DNA of 64,000 bases, taken from positions 124,001 through 188,000 of the forward strand of contig DASYBM010000009.1 in assembly GCA_036500765.1 (NCBI GenBank), written 5' to 3'. Every line of letters starts with the position of its first letter. Position 1 is the stretch's first letter. The stretch is from Candidatus Sulfotelmatobacter sp. GTDB taxonomy: Bacteria; Acidobacteriota; Terriglobia; Terriglobales; Acidobacteriaceae. The notes beneath the pieces are model-generated. The model searched no databases, was not told the origin of the DNA, and saw only the letters and a program-made list of their open reading frames with translations. This document shows, one piece after another, positions 1 to 8,905 of this stretch. The position numbers and the translations under genes were made by a program.

Positions 1-1345
1 GCTCACTACTTCGAGCGAACTGGTGAACCGGATGTGGTCGATTGGCATCTGGGGCCAGCGGGGAAATTTCCTGAGCGTGCCTACCGACTGTCCGCAGCGC
101 GATGAACGGCTGGGTTGGATGGGCGACGCGGGAGTCTTCTGGCGGACTGGGACCTACAACTTCGACATCGCTGCATTCTCCCAGAAGTTCGCACAAGACA
201 TCGCCGACGCGCAAAATCGGCAAGGCGCATTCTCCAATGTGTCGCCAAACACCATGCCATCCACGATCGACGCGACCGACGATCCTCCAGCAGACAGCGA
301 CCGGGTGGGCGCACCAGGCTGGGGCGATGCCGGGGTGATCATTCCATGGACGACGTGGATGCAGTACGGAGACAAGGCCATCATCGAGCAGAATTGGGAT
401 GCGATGCAGCGCTGGATGGAATTCATTCAGAGCAGCAATTCCGATTTTTTGCGCAAGAACGGAGATGGTCCTGATTACGCCGATTGGCTCGCGCCCGACG
501 ACAGAACTAATAAAGATCTGCTGGCAACCGCATACTGGGCGCTGATCGCGAAAATGATGTCGCAGATGGCACACGGCCTCGGCAAAGATGCCGATGCCAG
601 GCGCTATGACGACCTGGCGCAGAATATTCGCGTTGCGTTTCAGAAGGCGTACATTACAGAAGACGGTGGGGTCGGCACCGGCACGCAAACTTCATATGTG
701 GTTGCTCTCTACACGGGAATGGCGCCTAAACCCCTCGAGCCTCTACTGGTCAAGCGACTGGTCGACGACATTGAGGCGCGAAACTGGCATCTCTCGACCG
801 GATTTCTAGGCACTCCCTTCTTGCTCTTCACCCTCGCCGATCATGGACGAAGTGACGTCGCGTATCGCCTATTGCTGAACTCAGATTATCCCTCTTGGGG
901 CTACATGCTCTCCAAGGGCGCAACCACCTGGTGGGAGCGATGGAACGGGGACACCGGCGATCCGGCAATGAACTCTTACAATCACTACGCATTTGGGTCG
1001 GTGATGGCATGGGTCTACCGCGCGGTCGCCGGGATCGACACGGAAACGAATGTGCCGGGCTTTAAGGAGATCGCCATCCGTCCGCATTTGGACGCGCGCA
1101 TAAACTCGGCGCGCGCGCAGTATGATTCCGTCTACGGCAAGATTATCAGCGACTGGAACGGCACGCCCTCCGGACCATTCTCTCTGCGCGTGACGATACC
1201 CGCCAATGCTTCCGCGAAAATCTACTTGCCGGCGATTGCCGGAACGCATGTTACCGTGGATGGAAATGCCGTAAACGTGCAGCCGGAGGACGGATCTCTG
1301 CTAGTCCGAGTCGGATCGGGATCCTACACCTTCGAGGTCAAGTGA
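1..1345 (+). CDS. alpha-L-rhamnosidase, C-terminal part (GH78), 5' truncated by window edge
   Basis: The frame is open to the left edge, so this is the end of a larger gene; the GTG at 23 is internal (SSELVNRMW runs into it). The visible 447 residues hold the GH78 (alpha/alpha)6 catalytic barrel and the C-terminal beta-sandwich. DCPQRDERLGWMGD lies in the conserved active-site segment carrying acidic catalytic residues, and GATTWWERWNG is the second conserved acidic patch. GH78 enzymes release terminal alpha-L-rhamnose from plant and microbial polysaccharides or glycosides. The family usually has 900-1100 residues with N-terminal sandwich domains, which must lie upstream of this window. The gene faces the propeller gene at 1395 across 49 bp. 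Family assignment is firm; substrate is not known. Confidence 0.93.
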   Translation, partial: LTTSSELVNRMWSIGIWGQRGNFLSVPTDCPQRDERLGWMGDAGVFWRTGTYNFDIAAFSQKFAQDIADAQNRQGAFSNVSPNTMPSTIDATDDPPADSDRVGAPGWGDAGVIIPWTTWMQYGDKAIIEQNWDAMQRWMEFIQSSNSDFLRKNGDGPDYADWLAPDDRTNKDLLATAYWALIAKMMSQMAHGLGKDADARRYDDLAQNIRVAFQKAYITEDGGVGTGTQTSYVVALYTGMAPKPLEPLLVKRLVDDIEARNWHLSTGFLGTPFLLFTLADHGRSDVAYRLLLNSDYPSWGYMLSKGATTWWERWNGDTGDPAMNSYNHYAFGSVMAWVYRAVAGIDTETNVPGFKEIAIRPHLDARINSARAQYDSVYGKIISDWNGTPSGPFSLRVTIPANASAKIYLPAIAGTHVTVDGNAVNVQPEDGSLLVRVGSGSYTFEVK

Positions 1346-1394
1346 TCCAAAGTTAACGCTCGAAACCAAGCGCTGATCTTCAGTTAAAGTCGGG

Positions 1395-3500
1395 TTAATG
1401 TATGGTTCTTTCGCCCTTTCGCACGGCGGGAGCGCTGGTTGATCCCTGAAACTTCGCCTCGCCAAGCTTCGTAATCCACAGCCCTGAGTGAATGTCGTTG
1501 AAGTACATCAAGCTGTTGAGCAATGGGCTGTCGCAAGTCACCGAGCAGGGTTGTCCTCCCCAGGTGAACGGCAGATTCGGCCGGAAGCCTTTGCTGTCGC
1601 CGGTCCAGAAGCGGGCAATTTCGCGGCCCTGGCGATAGAGATCGCCACGGAGTTCTCCAGAAATATCGAGAACGCGCGCGCCGCCGCTGTAATAGCCTTC
1701 GTACAGCATGTCGTTGGCGGCCCAGAAATTGTGCGATCCGCCTTCCGGCACTTCGTACTGCGCGACCTCCCGCGGATGCTTGATATCGGAAACGTCCATC
1801 ACGTGGCAGATTGCGCGCACCGGAATGCGATCACGATCCTGAAGATGAAAAATCGCGGGAAACACTTCGTCGCCCACAAACAAATAATTTTTGTAGCGGA
1901 ACACGCTGTGCGTGCCCGCGAGCCAGCCGTCGCCGTATAGCTCGTAATGGTTGAATCGATACTGGCTCACCAGTTTCGGATTCCCCGGACTGCCGCCTGC
2001 CATCCCGTTGCCCACATCGAGGATGATCAATCCATCTCTCCAGTAGGCGAGGTAAGCGAGTCCGTCTTTCACCTGCAAGTCGTGCAGATAACGGCCGCTC
2101 GTCATCGACCCCTCTTCTGTGTTTAATGTCACGACGGTCGGGTTCTCGGTTTGCCAGCGAGCGACTTCCCTGGGATGTTTCGCATCCTGAAAATCGATCA
2201 CGCGCAGCGAGCCCGTGGCATCATCGGTGATGTAAACGTAGTGGCCATCGATGTACGCGCTATGAACCCCGCCGGTCACGGTCGCCGTATATTCGGAAAG
2301 AACTTTCAGGTGTGCCGCATCGGAGGTGTCTAGAAAAACGATGCCGTTCTTGCGATTGGAAGCTCCTTCGCGCGTGAACACTCCGATCTTCTCATCCGGC
2401 GTTGTGCTGATGTCGTTGATCAGGCGGGCGTCTACCTTGAGCGTGTCGAGCAGTTTGGGATTGGCGGGATCGGAGATGTCGTACGTGAAAAGTTTATCGG
2501 CGACGGTGGCCAGATAGGCGTGGTGGCCGATGATCCACTCCTCCGACATCTGCAAGTCCGGCATAGGCACGTGAGCCACGACTTCCAGATCGCGTTCTAC
2601 ATTGCGGGGCCGGACCACCACCGAGATGGCCGCGCTGTGCTGGCCGCTGCTGGCCGTTACTACGTAGGTGCCGGCTTTTTCCGCCACAAAGGCTCCATCC
2701 GCGTAAACAGCAGCGCCGTCGCCACTGATCGACCAGCGCACTGGCGGATCTTTCATTGAGGCTCCGCCGGTATCGACCGCGCTGGCCGTGAAGTGAACCA
2801 CGTCGCCGGTGCGCGCTTCGGCGGACGCGGGTTTCACGGTCAGCTTGCGCACGGCATCGCGCACAACTTCCACTTTGACCGTGCCACTTACCCCGTCAGA
2901 CGTGGCTTTGATCGTGGCGCTGCCGGGCGCGACTCCAGTCACTAGTCCGGCCGCGTCTACGCCGGCAACCGCCGATTTGTCTGACGTCCACTTGACCACG
3001 GCATCTGTTCGGGGCTTGCCGTCGGAGATGCGCGCGATGACGGTAAGCTTTTCCCCGCTGCCCGCGACAACCGGGCGGGCAAGAGGTTCGATCTCAATGC
3101 TCGTGATTTTCGAGTTGGCAACGTTGACCGTGGCGTAGCCAGCCTTTCCGGCAATCACCGCCCCTACCGTCACGACTCCCGGTGCATGAAACGTCACTTC
3201 GCCCGATTCGTCAGCTCCGGCGAGATCGAATGGCGCGGCGAACCACGCCGAAGGCTTTTCGTCGATGGAATTTCCTGCCGCGTCTTTGGCAGCGGCGCTG
3301 AACTTTACTTTCTGCCCTACCTGCACGTCGAGGGTGCCGGGAGTGATGTCCACGCTCGCGGGCGCCACCGAGGTGCTGGGAGTCGATTCCTGCGACTTTG
3401 TAGCCGTGTCCTGTGACCATGCGGCCGGCGCCGAAGTCGTAATCATCCCTGCAACGGCTACGACGAGCACTCTGCTTTTGAACATTTTCCCTCTGAACAT
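1395..3500 (-). CDS. secreted LVIVD beta-propeller protein with N-terminal Ig-like (BIG2) repeats
   Basis: 701 residues. The signal peptide is VLVVAVAGMITTSAPAAWS. Three Ig-like BIG2-type repeats follow (about residues 48-125, 130-212 and 215-298), each with the pattern 'xVxxGxxVxFxA...GxAtVxV'. Residues 300-680 form an LVIVD-type beta-propeller with repeated blades such as 'YLATVADKLFTYDISDPANPKLL' (described in part) and 'HYVYITDDATGSLRVIDF'. The protein is exported and probably surface-bound or periplasmic; its ligand is unknown. The 3500 start has GGAGGG four to five bases upstream; a second ATG at 3485 also has a purine tract. It lies 66 bp downstream of another propeller gene on the same strand, so the pair is probably an operon. 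Blade count and function cannot be settled by eye. Confidence 0.8.
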   Translation of the reverse strand: MFRGKMFKSRVLVVAVAGMITTSAPAAWSQDTATKSQESTPSTSVAPASVDITPGTLDVQVGQKVKFSAAAKDAAGNSIDEKPSAWFAAPFDLAGADESGEVTFHAPGVVTVGAVIAGKAGYATVNVANSKITSIEIEPLARPVVAGSGEKLTVIARISDGKPRTDAVVKWTSDKSAVAGVDAAGLVTGVAPGSATIKATSDGVSGTVKVEVVRDAVRKLTVKPASAEARTGDVVHFTASAVDTGGASMKDPPVRWSISGDGAAVYADGAFVAEKAGTYVVTASSGQHSAAISVVVRPRNVERDLEVVAHVPMPDLQMSEEWIIGHHAYLATVADKLFTYDISDPANPKLLDTLKVDARLINDISTTPDEKIGVFTREGASNRKNGIVFLDTSDAAHLKVLSEYTATVTGGVHSAYIDGHYVYITDDATGSLRVIDFQDAKHPREVARWQTENPTVVTLNTEEGSMTSGRYLHDLQVKDGLAYLAYWRDGLIILDVGNGMAGGSPGNPKLVSQYRFNHYELYGDGWLAGTHSVFRYKNYLFVGDEVFPAIFHLQDRDRIPVRAICHVMDVSDIKHPREVAQYEVPEGGSHNFWAANDMLYEGYYSGGARVLDISGELRGDLYRQGREIARFWTGDSKGFRPNLPFTWGGQPCSVTCDSPLLNSLMYFNDIHSGLWITKLGEAKFQGSTSAPAVRKGERTIH

Positions 3501-3566
3501 TTGCCCTCCGGCATGAACATCAATTGTCGAAATTGTGGAGCGCCATCCTACAACGCGCGTTTTCAG

Positions 3567-4766
3567 CTACGGCTTGCTCGGTTCCATCTTCCAGAAATCA
3601 ATACCGGCCGCCTGCGGGCCGACGTCGACCGTCGCAACGGTCTTTAAACTGCCCAGGTCGATCACTTCGACCGTGCCCGGTTCGGAGCCAACGCCTTCGA
3701 CAGAGACGAAAACGTAACGATCGTCCGGCGAAACTACTGCTCCGTGAACGATTTTTCTCTTTGTCGGAATCATGGCTAACTCATGCCCGCTGACGGGATC
3801 GAAAATAGAGACAGACTGCCCCCGTTTGTTAGTGGCAATCAACCGCCCGTCTCGAGTCATCGCCAGATTGTAAACGCCGGCGCCCGCGGGAAATCGCCGC
3901 AACATCGTCCAGGTATCGGTGCTGATGGCAACAATATCGCTCGATTGATTGCAGGCCACGTAGATGACCGATCCGTCATTCGACGGTTGCGCCCAAGTGG
4001 GCGTGCACAAAGGCTTATGCTCGGCCATTCTCATTCCCCCCGCGGAATTGATAGACGGCGGGCCGGTCATTCCCATTTCCTTGCCCGGCGCCAGCATAAA
4101 ATAACGGTCCACTCCAAGTTTTCTCGCGTCGATCTCGACCAGCATGTCGTCCATCATGCAAACTGAGTAATGCTTGGTGCCCGCATGGTTCAGACGCGAC
4201 CCATGTGGCATGGTGCACGTTGGGATGCGTTTCACTTCGATCATCTGGTCGGTCGCGACCACCGAAATCGACGACGGAACCATATCGCCATGAAAGTTGG
4301 CATTCGCGACATAAATGAAGCTGCCGTCCGGAGTAATGTCGGTTGTGGCCGGGAACATGCCAATGCTCGTGTACTTGATCACGGAGGCGTCGGCTGCCTT
4401 GTACTTCCAGACCGATCCCTCTGGCCGGCCGTGTCCCACGGAAACATAGAAATATTGCTTATCCGGAGAAACCGCAATGCCGTGCGGCCCATTCAAATCC
4501 ATGGGCATCAGTCCGGTATGGGTCTGGTTTTCAATGTGGGCGCCGCCCGGGCCAAAGCGAATCAGGAAAATGGTGTCGGCAGATTCACAGACTACGTAAA
4601 TCAAGTAATCCTGTGCGGGACGGTCGGCAGGCGCGACAAAAGACGTCTGCGCTGTGCCATTGAAACCGAGGGCCAGCAGAGGGATCAGGAACCCCACCAT
4701 TCGCGTCAAACGCGATCGGCGATTTCCGTTTTCCCTTTTCCGATCGAACATACCTTTTCCCGTCAT
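3567..4766 (-). CDS. secreted YVTN-family beta-propeller protein
   Basis: 399 residues. After a basic N-terminus, MVGFLIPLLALGFNGTAQ is a signal peptide. The rest is a beta-propeller with YVTN-like blades: 'DKQYFYVSVGHG', 'DGSFIYVANANF', 'DGSVIYVACNQSSDIVAIST', 'DDRYVFVSVEGVG', each followed by a turn and a 'TxxxxxxIxxG' strand. Such proteins are extracytoplasmic scaffolds or lyase-like propellers; no catalytic site is evident. The start is uncertain: 4766 has no clear ribosome-binding site, while the ATG at 4751 follows GGGAAAAGG. It is the first gene of a likely two-gene unit with the LVIVD protein. Confidence 0.8.
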   Translation of the reverse strand: MTGKGMFDRKRENGNRRSRLTRMVGFLIPLLALGFNGTAQTSFVAPADRPAQDYLIYVVCESADTIFLIRFGPGGAHIENQTHTGLMPMDLNGPHGIAVSPDKQYFYVSVGHGRPEGSVWKYKAADASVIKYTSIGMFPATTDITPDGSFIYVANANFHGDMVPSSISVVATDQMIEVKRIPTCTMPHGSRLNHAGTKHYSVCMMDDMLVEIDARKLGVDRYFMLAPGKEMGMTGPPSINSAGGMRMAEHKPLCTPTWAQPSNDGSVIYVACNQSSDIVAISTDTWTMLRRFPAGAGVYNLAMTRDGRLIATNKRGQSVSIFDPVSGHELAMIPTKRKIVHGAVVSPDDRYVFVSVEGVGSEPGTVEVIDLGSLKTVATVDVGPQAAGIDFWKMEPSKP

Positions 4767-4909
4767 GGCTTATCGTCGATCATTACTCGTAAAGCACTCG
4801 GCGGTCGGAGAAGTATAACCAAACCGCCCCAGTCGCACCAGCGCGAAGCTGGTCAAGGATTGCACGGAGTTGCAGAGAACTAGGCTGGAAGAAACAAAAG
4901 AAGAAAAAA

Positions 4910-4986
4910 TGGTAGGCACGAGGAGACTCGAACTCCTGACCTCTACCGTGTCAAGGTAGCGCTCTAACCAACTGAGCTACGCGCCT
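4910..4986 (-). tRNA. tRNA-Val (anticodon GAC)
   Basis: Read on the minus strand, it folds as a complete cloverleaf of 77 nt including encoded CCA. The acceptor arm AGGCGCG pairs with CGTGCCT with one G-T pair. The D arm is GCTC/GAGC. The anticodon stem CTACC/GGTAG encloses loop TTGACAC with GAC at 4950-4952. The T arm AGGAG/CTCCT encloses TTCGAAC. Discriminator A is followed by CCA and then a T run at 4904-4909 that could end transcription. GAC reads GUC/GUU valine codons. Confidence 0.95.
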
Positions 4987-5071
4987 ACATTACGTTTTCA
5001 AGTACTCGTAGCAACCGACGTACGCCGGCTGGGTTATTTGGGTGCATTAGGATTTTACCACGCGGCTTTAG

Positions 5072-5161
5072 CGTCCGGCTCAGGCTCAGCACACCGCGCG
5101 CGGCAACTCAGACGGGTACATCATCCTCAAGAGCGACTTCGTTCACCTGACCAAACAGTAA
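5072..5161 (+). other. possible gene remnant beside the tRNA gene
   Basis: The 217 bp between the tRNA and the activase gene holds a short stretch open from 5072 to a TAA at 5159-5161. Its last residues, DGYIILKSDFVHLTKQ, look like the C-terminus of a protein, but there is no start codon, ribosome-binding site or full domain. It may be a scar of a gene cut during insertion beside the tRNA, or chance. The rest of 4767-5203 apart from the tRNA shows nothing I can name. Confidence 0.2.
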
Positions 5162-5203
5162 GTCAGTCGGGCGGTTCGGCAACCCAGAGTACTGTCTTGA
5201 TTT

Positions 5204-8200
5204 CTAGTCGGCAGCCATTCCTTGTGCTTCCGGCTCCAGTGGCTGGCGGATCTCAGAAGGAACGATTTCAATCCGCGTATTCTCGCCACGCAGCTGCATT
5301 TCGAGCGATGCGAGTTGCTTCTCGATCTCCTGCTCGGCGTTGCGCTTGCGAATAACCTCCTCGCGATAGCGGCGCAGAAAATAGTCGATGGTTTCCACGC
5401 GAATTCTGATCGAGCCGGTCGGCTTGTTCTCGTCCAGATCCTTGAAGCAGAAATAAGGCGTCCCCGATTGCTCGATAATGCCTTCGATCACGCCGTAGAT
5501 GGGTGCATCGTGACCGCACTTGAAGCTCGATATTTCCAACGCCACCAGGTTCGGATGCCGCGCCGTGAATTTGGCCGCCCACACTTTATGGTTCGTGCTG
5601 CAAGAGTATGAATTCTTCCAGGCGTCGGTAATATCGAGCGGACTGCTGACGATGCCTGCCCGAACTTCCTCGCCGAAGAGCCGCTCCAATAGATCCTCAT
5701 CGAGTGGAAGTGTATTCTGCGAAAAGATTGGGTAACCGAGCTTCTGAAACTCGTCCAGAATTTCATGATTCAACCCGGGATCGTGATGATAGGGGCGCCC
5801 CAGCATGACGATGCCGATGCGGTCTTCCCGCTCCAACTGGTCAAGCACCTGCCGCGCACGACGTCGGATGCCGTCCTCATAATCTTTCAATGCCTCGAAT
5901 CCGGACTCGACCGCACGATCATTTTCTTCCTGGGAGAGGCCAAGCAAAGGCTGCAAGGCTTGCAGCATCTGATGGGCAAAAAGCTTCCGGTCGGCGAAAT
6001 TGAGCACCGGATCGATGTATTTGACATTGTGCTCGGCGAAAACGTCGTTCTCCTTCGTGAACGCCGCTTTCACCGTTTCCGGAGTCGCCGTCACCGTAGG
6101 ACAGGCATTTGCTCCGACGATTTTCACCAGCGGCGAATGCAGCACGTCATACATCGGAAAGAAAATCGCGTTTAGCGGCTTCTTGCGGTGCTTCTCCTGT
6201 ATCAGGTTGTAGACGTGCGAGATTCCGATCTTCGCCGGGAAACATGGGTCGATGGCGCCGCGGCTGGCTCCCGCGCGATAAAGCTCCGAACTGGTGTAAT
6301 CGGAATAAACAATGTTTTCCGGCTGCACGCCCAAGCTCTCGAAATATGCGTTGAATAGCGGAGCGTAGGTATAAATGTTCAATACGCGCGGAATGCCGAT
6401 GCGAATCTTCGGGCGGTTTTCCATTAAGGCGCGGCGCTCTTTGTCGCCCTTTCGCCACCCGGCCCAACCTTTCGTAGGAAGGGGATCAGCGACGCTCTTG
6501 GCATTCGTGGGACGGAAGACCTCTTTCGACGCGTAGTCCACAAAATTCGGATGCTGCGCCCGGATCGAATCTAGTCCGGCCTTGATCTCCTTCATGTCAT
6601 TCACATCTTCCACCGTGCCCTTCTCGCAGGTGGCCATGATCAGGCGCTGCTCCCCGTGCATCAGCGGAACCTTGGTGACCTTCTGGATGGGCACGAAGCT
6701 GAGATCGTTCTTGGCTTGGGTGCGGATGTCAATGAACGTGCGCAGGCAATCGTTCTTGCAGAAGTGGCAACGCGTATCCTCGTTGCGCGTGCTGCGATAT
6801 TCAATCTTTCGCACAGCCTCGAGGCCGATGAATGTGGTGGTTTGGCCGTTCCGCCATAAACGCAACGCCTCCTGCGCTGCGCCGATCGCGCCGGATTCAC
6901 CGCAGTGCTGGTGCACGATGATTTCAGGCTGCTTGCCGGTCGCGCGGAAACTGTTGCGGATAAAGTCCACCTCGGCCTTGACCACCGCCAGATTGTTCTG
7001 CGTTCCGCCTTGCAGTACAAAGCGCGAGCCCAACGCCGCAAGGTTTGGGATGCTGGCAACATAAAGGAAAACATTTTTCGGCAGCACGGCCGCGAGACCG
7101 GCGAGAATCTCTTCAGCCCGCCAACCCTGGCGCTGGAAATTTACAATGTCGGACTGCATGAAAACAGCACAACCATAACCGAAAACCGGCATGGCCTGCG
7201 CGGAGAACGCGAGGTCCGCATATTGATTCACGCTGAGCCCAAACCCTTCCGCCGTAGATTGCAAAAAATATCCGTTGCCTGCCGAGCATTGAGTGTTCAG
7301 CTTGAAGTCTTTCACGCGGCCGTTGTGCAGGATGATGATCTTGATATCCTGGCCGCCGACATCCACAATCACGTGCGGGTCCTCGTAAAACTTCAACGCC
7401 GACTCGGTGTGCGCGACGGTTTCCACCAGCCCCACGTCGGCCTTCAGCACGTCTTTCAGAATGTCCTTCGCGTAGCCCGTCGTTGCCACACCCAGCACTT
7501 CCAGCTTGGCGTTTTGAGCCTCCACCTGAGTGCGCAGGTTCTCAAACATTTCAATTGTGTCTTGAATCGGGTTTCCATTTGAGAGCTGATACGACTTGCA
7601 CAAGATGTCGCCGTTTTCACTCAGCAGCACGGCCTTGGTGGAGGTCGAGCCGCCGTCAATGCCGATAAATCCGCCCACGGTGCTATTTTTCGCAAACACC
7701 GCTGGCGTGAATTTCTTCGGGCGGTAGGCTTCCTTGAAAACGTCGAGTTCGCCGGGCTTTTCAACCAATCCCCTGCCGCCCGATTTGGCCTTTTCTTCCT
7801 GGCGACCGAACTCGATGTAATGAACGAGCTTTTCGTAGCCGCAATAACAACCCACGGAGTCATCTTCACTGCGGCCAAACTCAACCGCACCCAGCGCCGC
7901 GAAGTACTGCGCGTTCTGAGGAACCTTGATCAGATCTTCGGGCTTGGCGCCCTGCGGAATTTGAACTTTGCGCTCTTGCCACATGCGTGGAATGTTCGCC
8001 TGCCATGCCTCACGCATTCCGCGGATGAAACTATTTGGACCGCCGAGCAGCAGGACATGCGGGCGCAGTGTGTTACCCCGCGTTAGAACACTCAGATTTT
8101 GCAGCACGATAGCTTCAAACAGCGATGCCATCAACTCGTCAGGAGGAGTGCCAACCTTCTGCAATCCATTGATATCGGTTTCGGCGAAAACCCCGCACTT

Positions 8201-8812
8201 GCCGGCGACTTTGTGCAGCTTGATCCCGTGATATTTCTGCCTGGCGAGCTCTTCGGTAGGAATCTTCAGCTTGGCGTTGATCTTGTCGATGACTGCGCCG
8301 GTTCCGCCCGCGCACTTGTCGTTCATGGAAGGAATTTTCTTCTTTCGCCCAGTCTCCTCGTCATCTTTGAAAACGATGATCTTCGCGTCCTGCCCCCCGA
8401 GTTCAATGACTGAATACACCTCAGGATGCAACTTCTCGACGGCTAGCGAAACGGCCGTGACTTCTTGAACGAACTTCGCGTCGATCTGGTCCGCGATCCC
8501 CGTGCCGCCGGAGCCCGTAAGAAATATGCGCGTGTTGTGCCGAGTGACGCCAACCTCCGTCTCGATCCGCTTCAAGAACTCCAGCGTCTTTTCCGGTTGC
8601 TTGGTTTCGTGACGCTGATAGTCCTGCCACAACACCTTGTCGGTGGCAGCATCGACGACCACCGCTTTGACCGTGGTAGAACCCACGTCGAGCCCAACCA
8701 GAAATTGGGTGCTGTGATCATCCGGCTTGCGGGCATGTTTGTTCTGCTGAATTGAAACGGCGGGTTCCAGCGGAGCGATCTGGATAAGGGCAAGACCTTT
8801 GTGATCGTGCAT
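5204..8812 (-). CDS. tandem acyl-CoA dehydratase activase (two BadF/BcrA-type ATPase domains plus DUF2229-like domain)
   Basis: 1202 residues. Two ASKHA-fold ATPase domains lie in series. The first (about 37-315) has LDVGSTTVKA, IELGGQDAKI and C167 in DKCAGGTGA with C206 in AGKCGVF. The second (about 380-640) has GIDGGSTSTKA, VDVGGQDIKI and C509 in TQCSAGNG with C548 in GYGCAVF. In characterised activators (HgdC type) a homodimer holds one [4Fe-4S] cluster through two cysteines per subunit and uses ATP to push an electron into a dehydratase. Here both pairs sit in one chain, each 39 residues apart. The C-terminal half (about 690-1180) includes CHFCKNDC and a DUF2229-type domain (RIGIPRVLNIYTYAPLF). 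The start has AGAGAGGA six bases upstream. It follows the dehydratase-like gene by 93 bp and is probably co-transcribed. Substrate unknown. Confidence 0.87.
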   Translation of the reverse strand: MHDHKGLALIQIAPLEPAVSIQQNKHARKPDDHSTQFLVGLDVGSTTVKAVVVDAATDKVLWQDYQRHETKQPEKTLEFLKRIETEVGVTRHNTRIFLTGSGGTGIADQIDAKFVQEVTAVSLAVEKLHPEVYSVIELGGQDAKIIVFKDDEETGRKKKIPSMNDKCAGGTGAVIDKINAKLKIPTEELARQKYHGIKLHKVAGKCGVFAETDINGLQKVGTPPDELMASLFEAIVLQNLSVLTRGNTLRPHVLLLGGPNSFIRGMREAWQANIPRMWQERKVQIPQGAKPEDLIKVPQNAQYFAALGAVEFGRSEDDSVGCYCGYEKLVHYIEFGRQEEKAKSGGRGLVEKPGELDVFKEAYRPKKFTPAVFAKNSTVGGFIGIDGGSTSTKAVLLSENGDILCKSYQLSNGNPIQDTIEMFENLRTQVEAQNAKLEVLGVATTGYAKDILKDVLKADVGLVETVAHTESALKFYEDPHVIVDVGGQDIKIIILHNGRVKDFKLNTQCSAGNGYFLQSTAEGFGLSVNQYADLAFSAQAMPVFGYGCAVFMQSDIVNFQRQGWRAEEILAGLAAVLPKNVFLYVASIPNLAALGSRFVLQGGTQNNLAVVKAEVDFIRNSFRATGKQPEIIVHQHCGESGAIGAAQEALRLWRNGQTTTFIGLEAVRKIEYRSTRNEDTRCHFCKNDCLRTFIDIRTQAKNDLSFVPIQKVTKVPLMHGEQRLIMATCEKGTVEDVNDMKEIKAGLDSIRAQHPNFVDYASKEVFRPTNAKSVADPLPTKGWAGWRKGDKERRALMENRPKIRIGIPRVLNIYTYAPLFNAYFESLGVQPENIVYSDYTSSELYRAGASRGAIDPCFPAKIGISHVYNLIQEKHRKKPLNAIFFPMYDVLHSPLVKIVGANACPTVTATPETVKAAFTKENDVFAEHNVKYIDPVLNFADRKLFAHQMLQALQPLLGLSQEENDRAVESGFEALKDYEDGIRRRARQVLDQLEREDRIGIVMLGRPYHHDPGLNHEILDEFQKLGYPIFSQNTLPLDEDLLERLFGEEVRAGIVSSPLDITDAWKNSYSCSTNHKVWAAKFTARHPNLVALEISSFKCGHDAPIYGVIEGIIEQSGTPYFCFKDLDENKPTGSIRIRVETIDYFLRRYREEVIRKRNAEQEIEKQLASLEMQLRGENTRIEIVPSEIRQPLEPEAQGMAAD

Positions 8813-8837
8813 GAATTCCTCTCTCTAAACGTGAGAC

Positions 8838-8896
8838 GGCACGTGTCAAAGTCGTGCCATTTAGGGGTTGCGGAGAGCGCAGCGAAACGGCTGCGC
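8838..8896. repeat. two hairpins in the gap between dehydratase and activase genes
   Basis: The 93 bp gap holds GGCACG (8838-8843) paired with CGTGCC (8853-8858), and GCGCAGC (8877-8883) paired with GCTGCGC (8890-8896) around a 6-nt loop. The first resembles the 'GGCACGAC' arm of the hairpin at 39307. They could stabilise or separate the two messages. No T tract follows on the minus strand, so they do not look like terminators. Confidence 0.45.
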
Positions 8897-8905
8897 CCTT
8901 GCAAA

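Noticed and set aside
5041-5203. Integrase attachment site next to tRNA-Val
   Set aside because: No integrase gene and no direct repeat of the tRNA end was found in the window.
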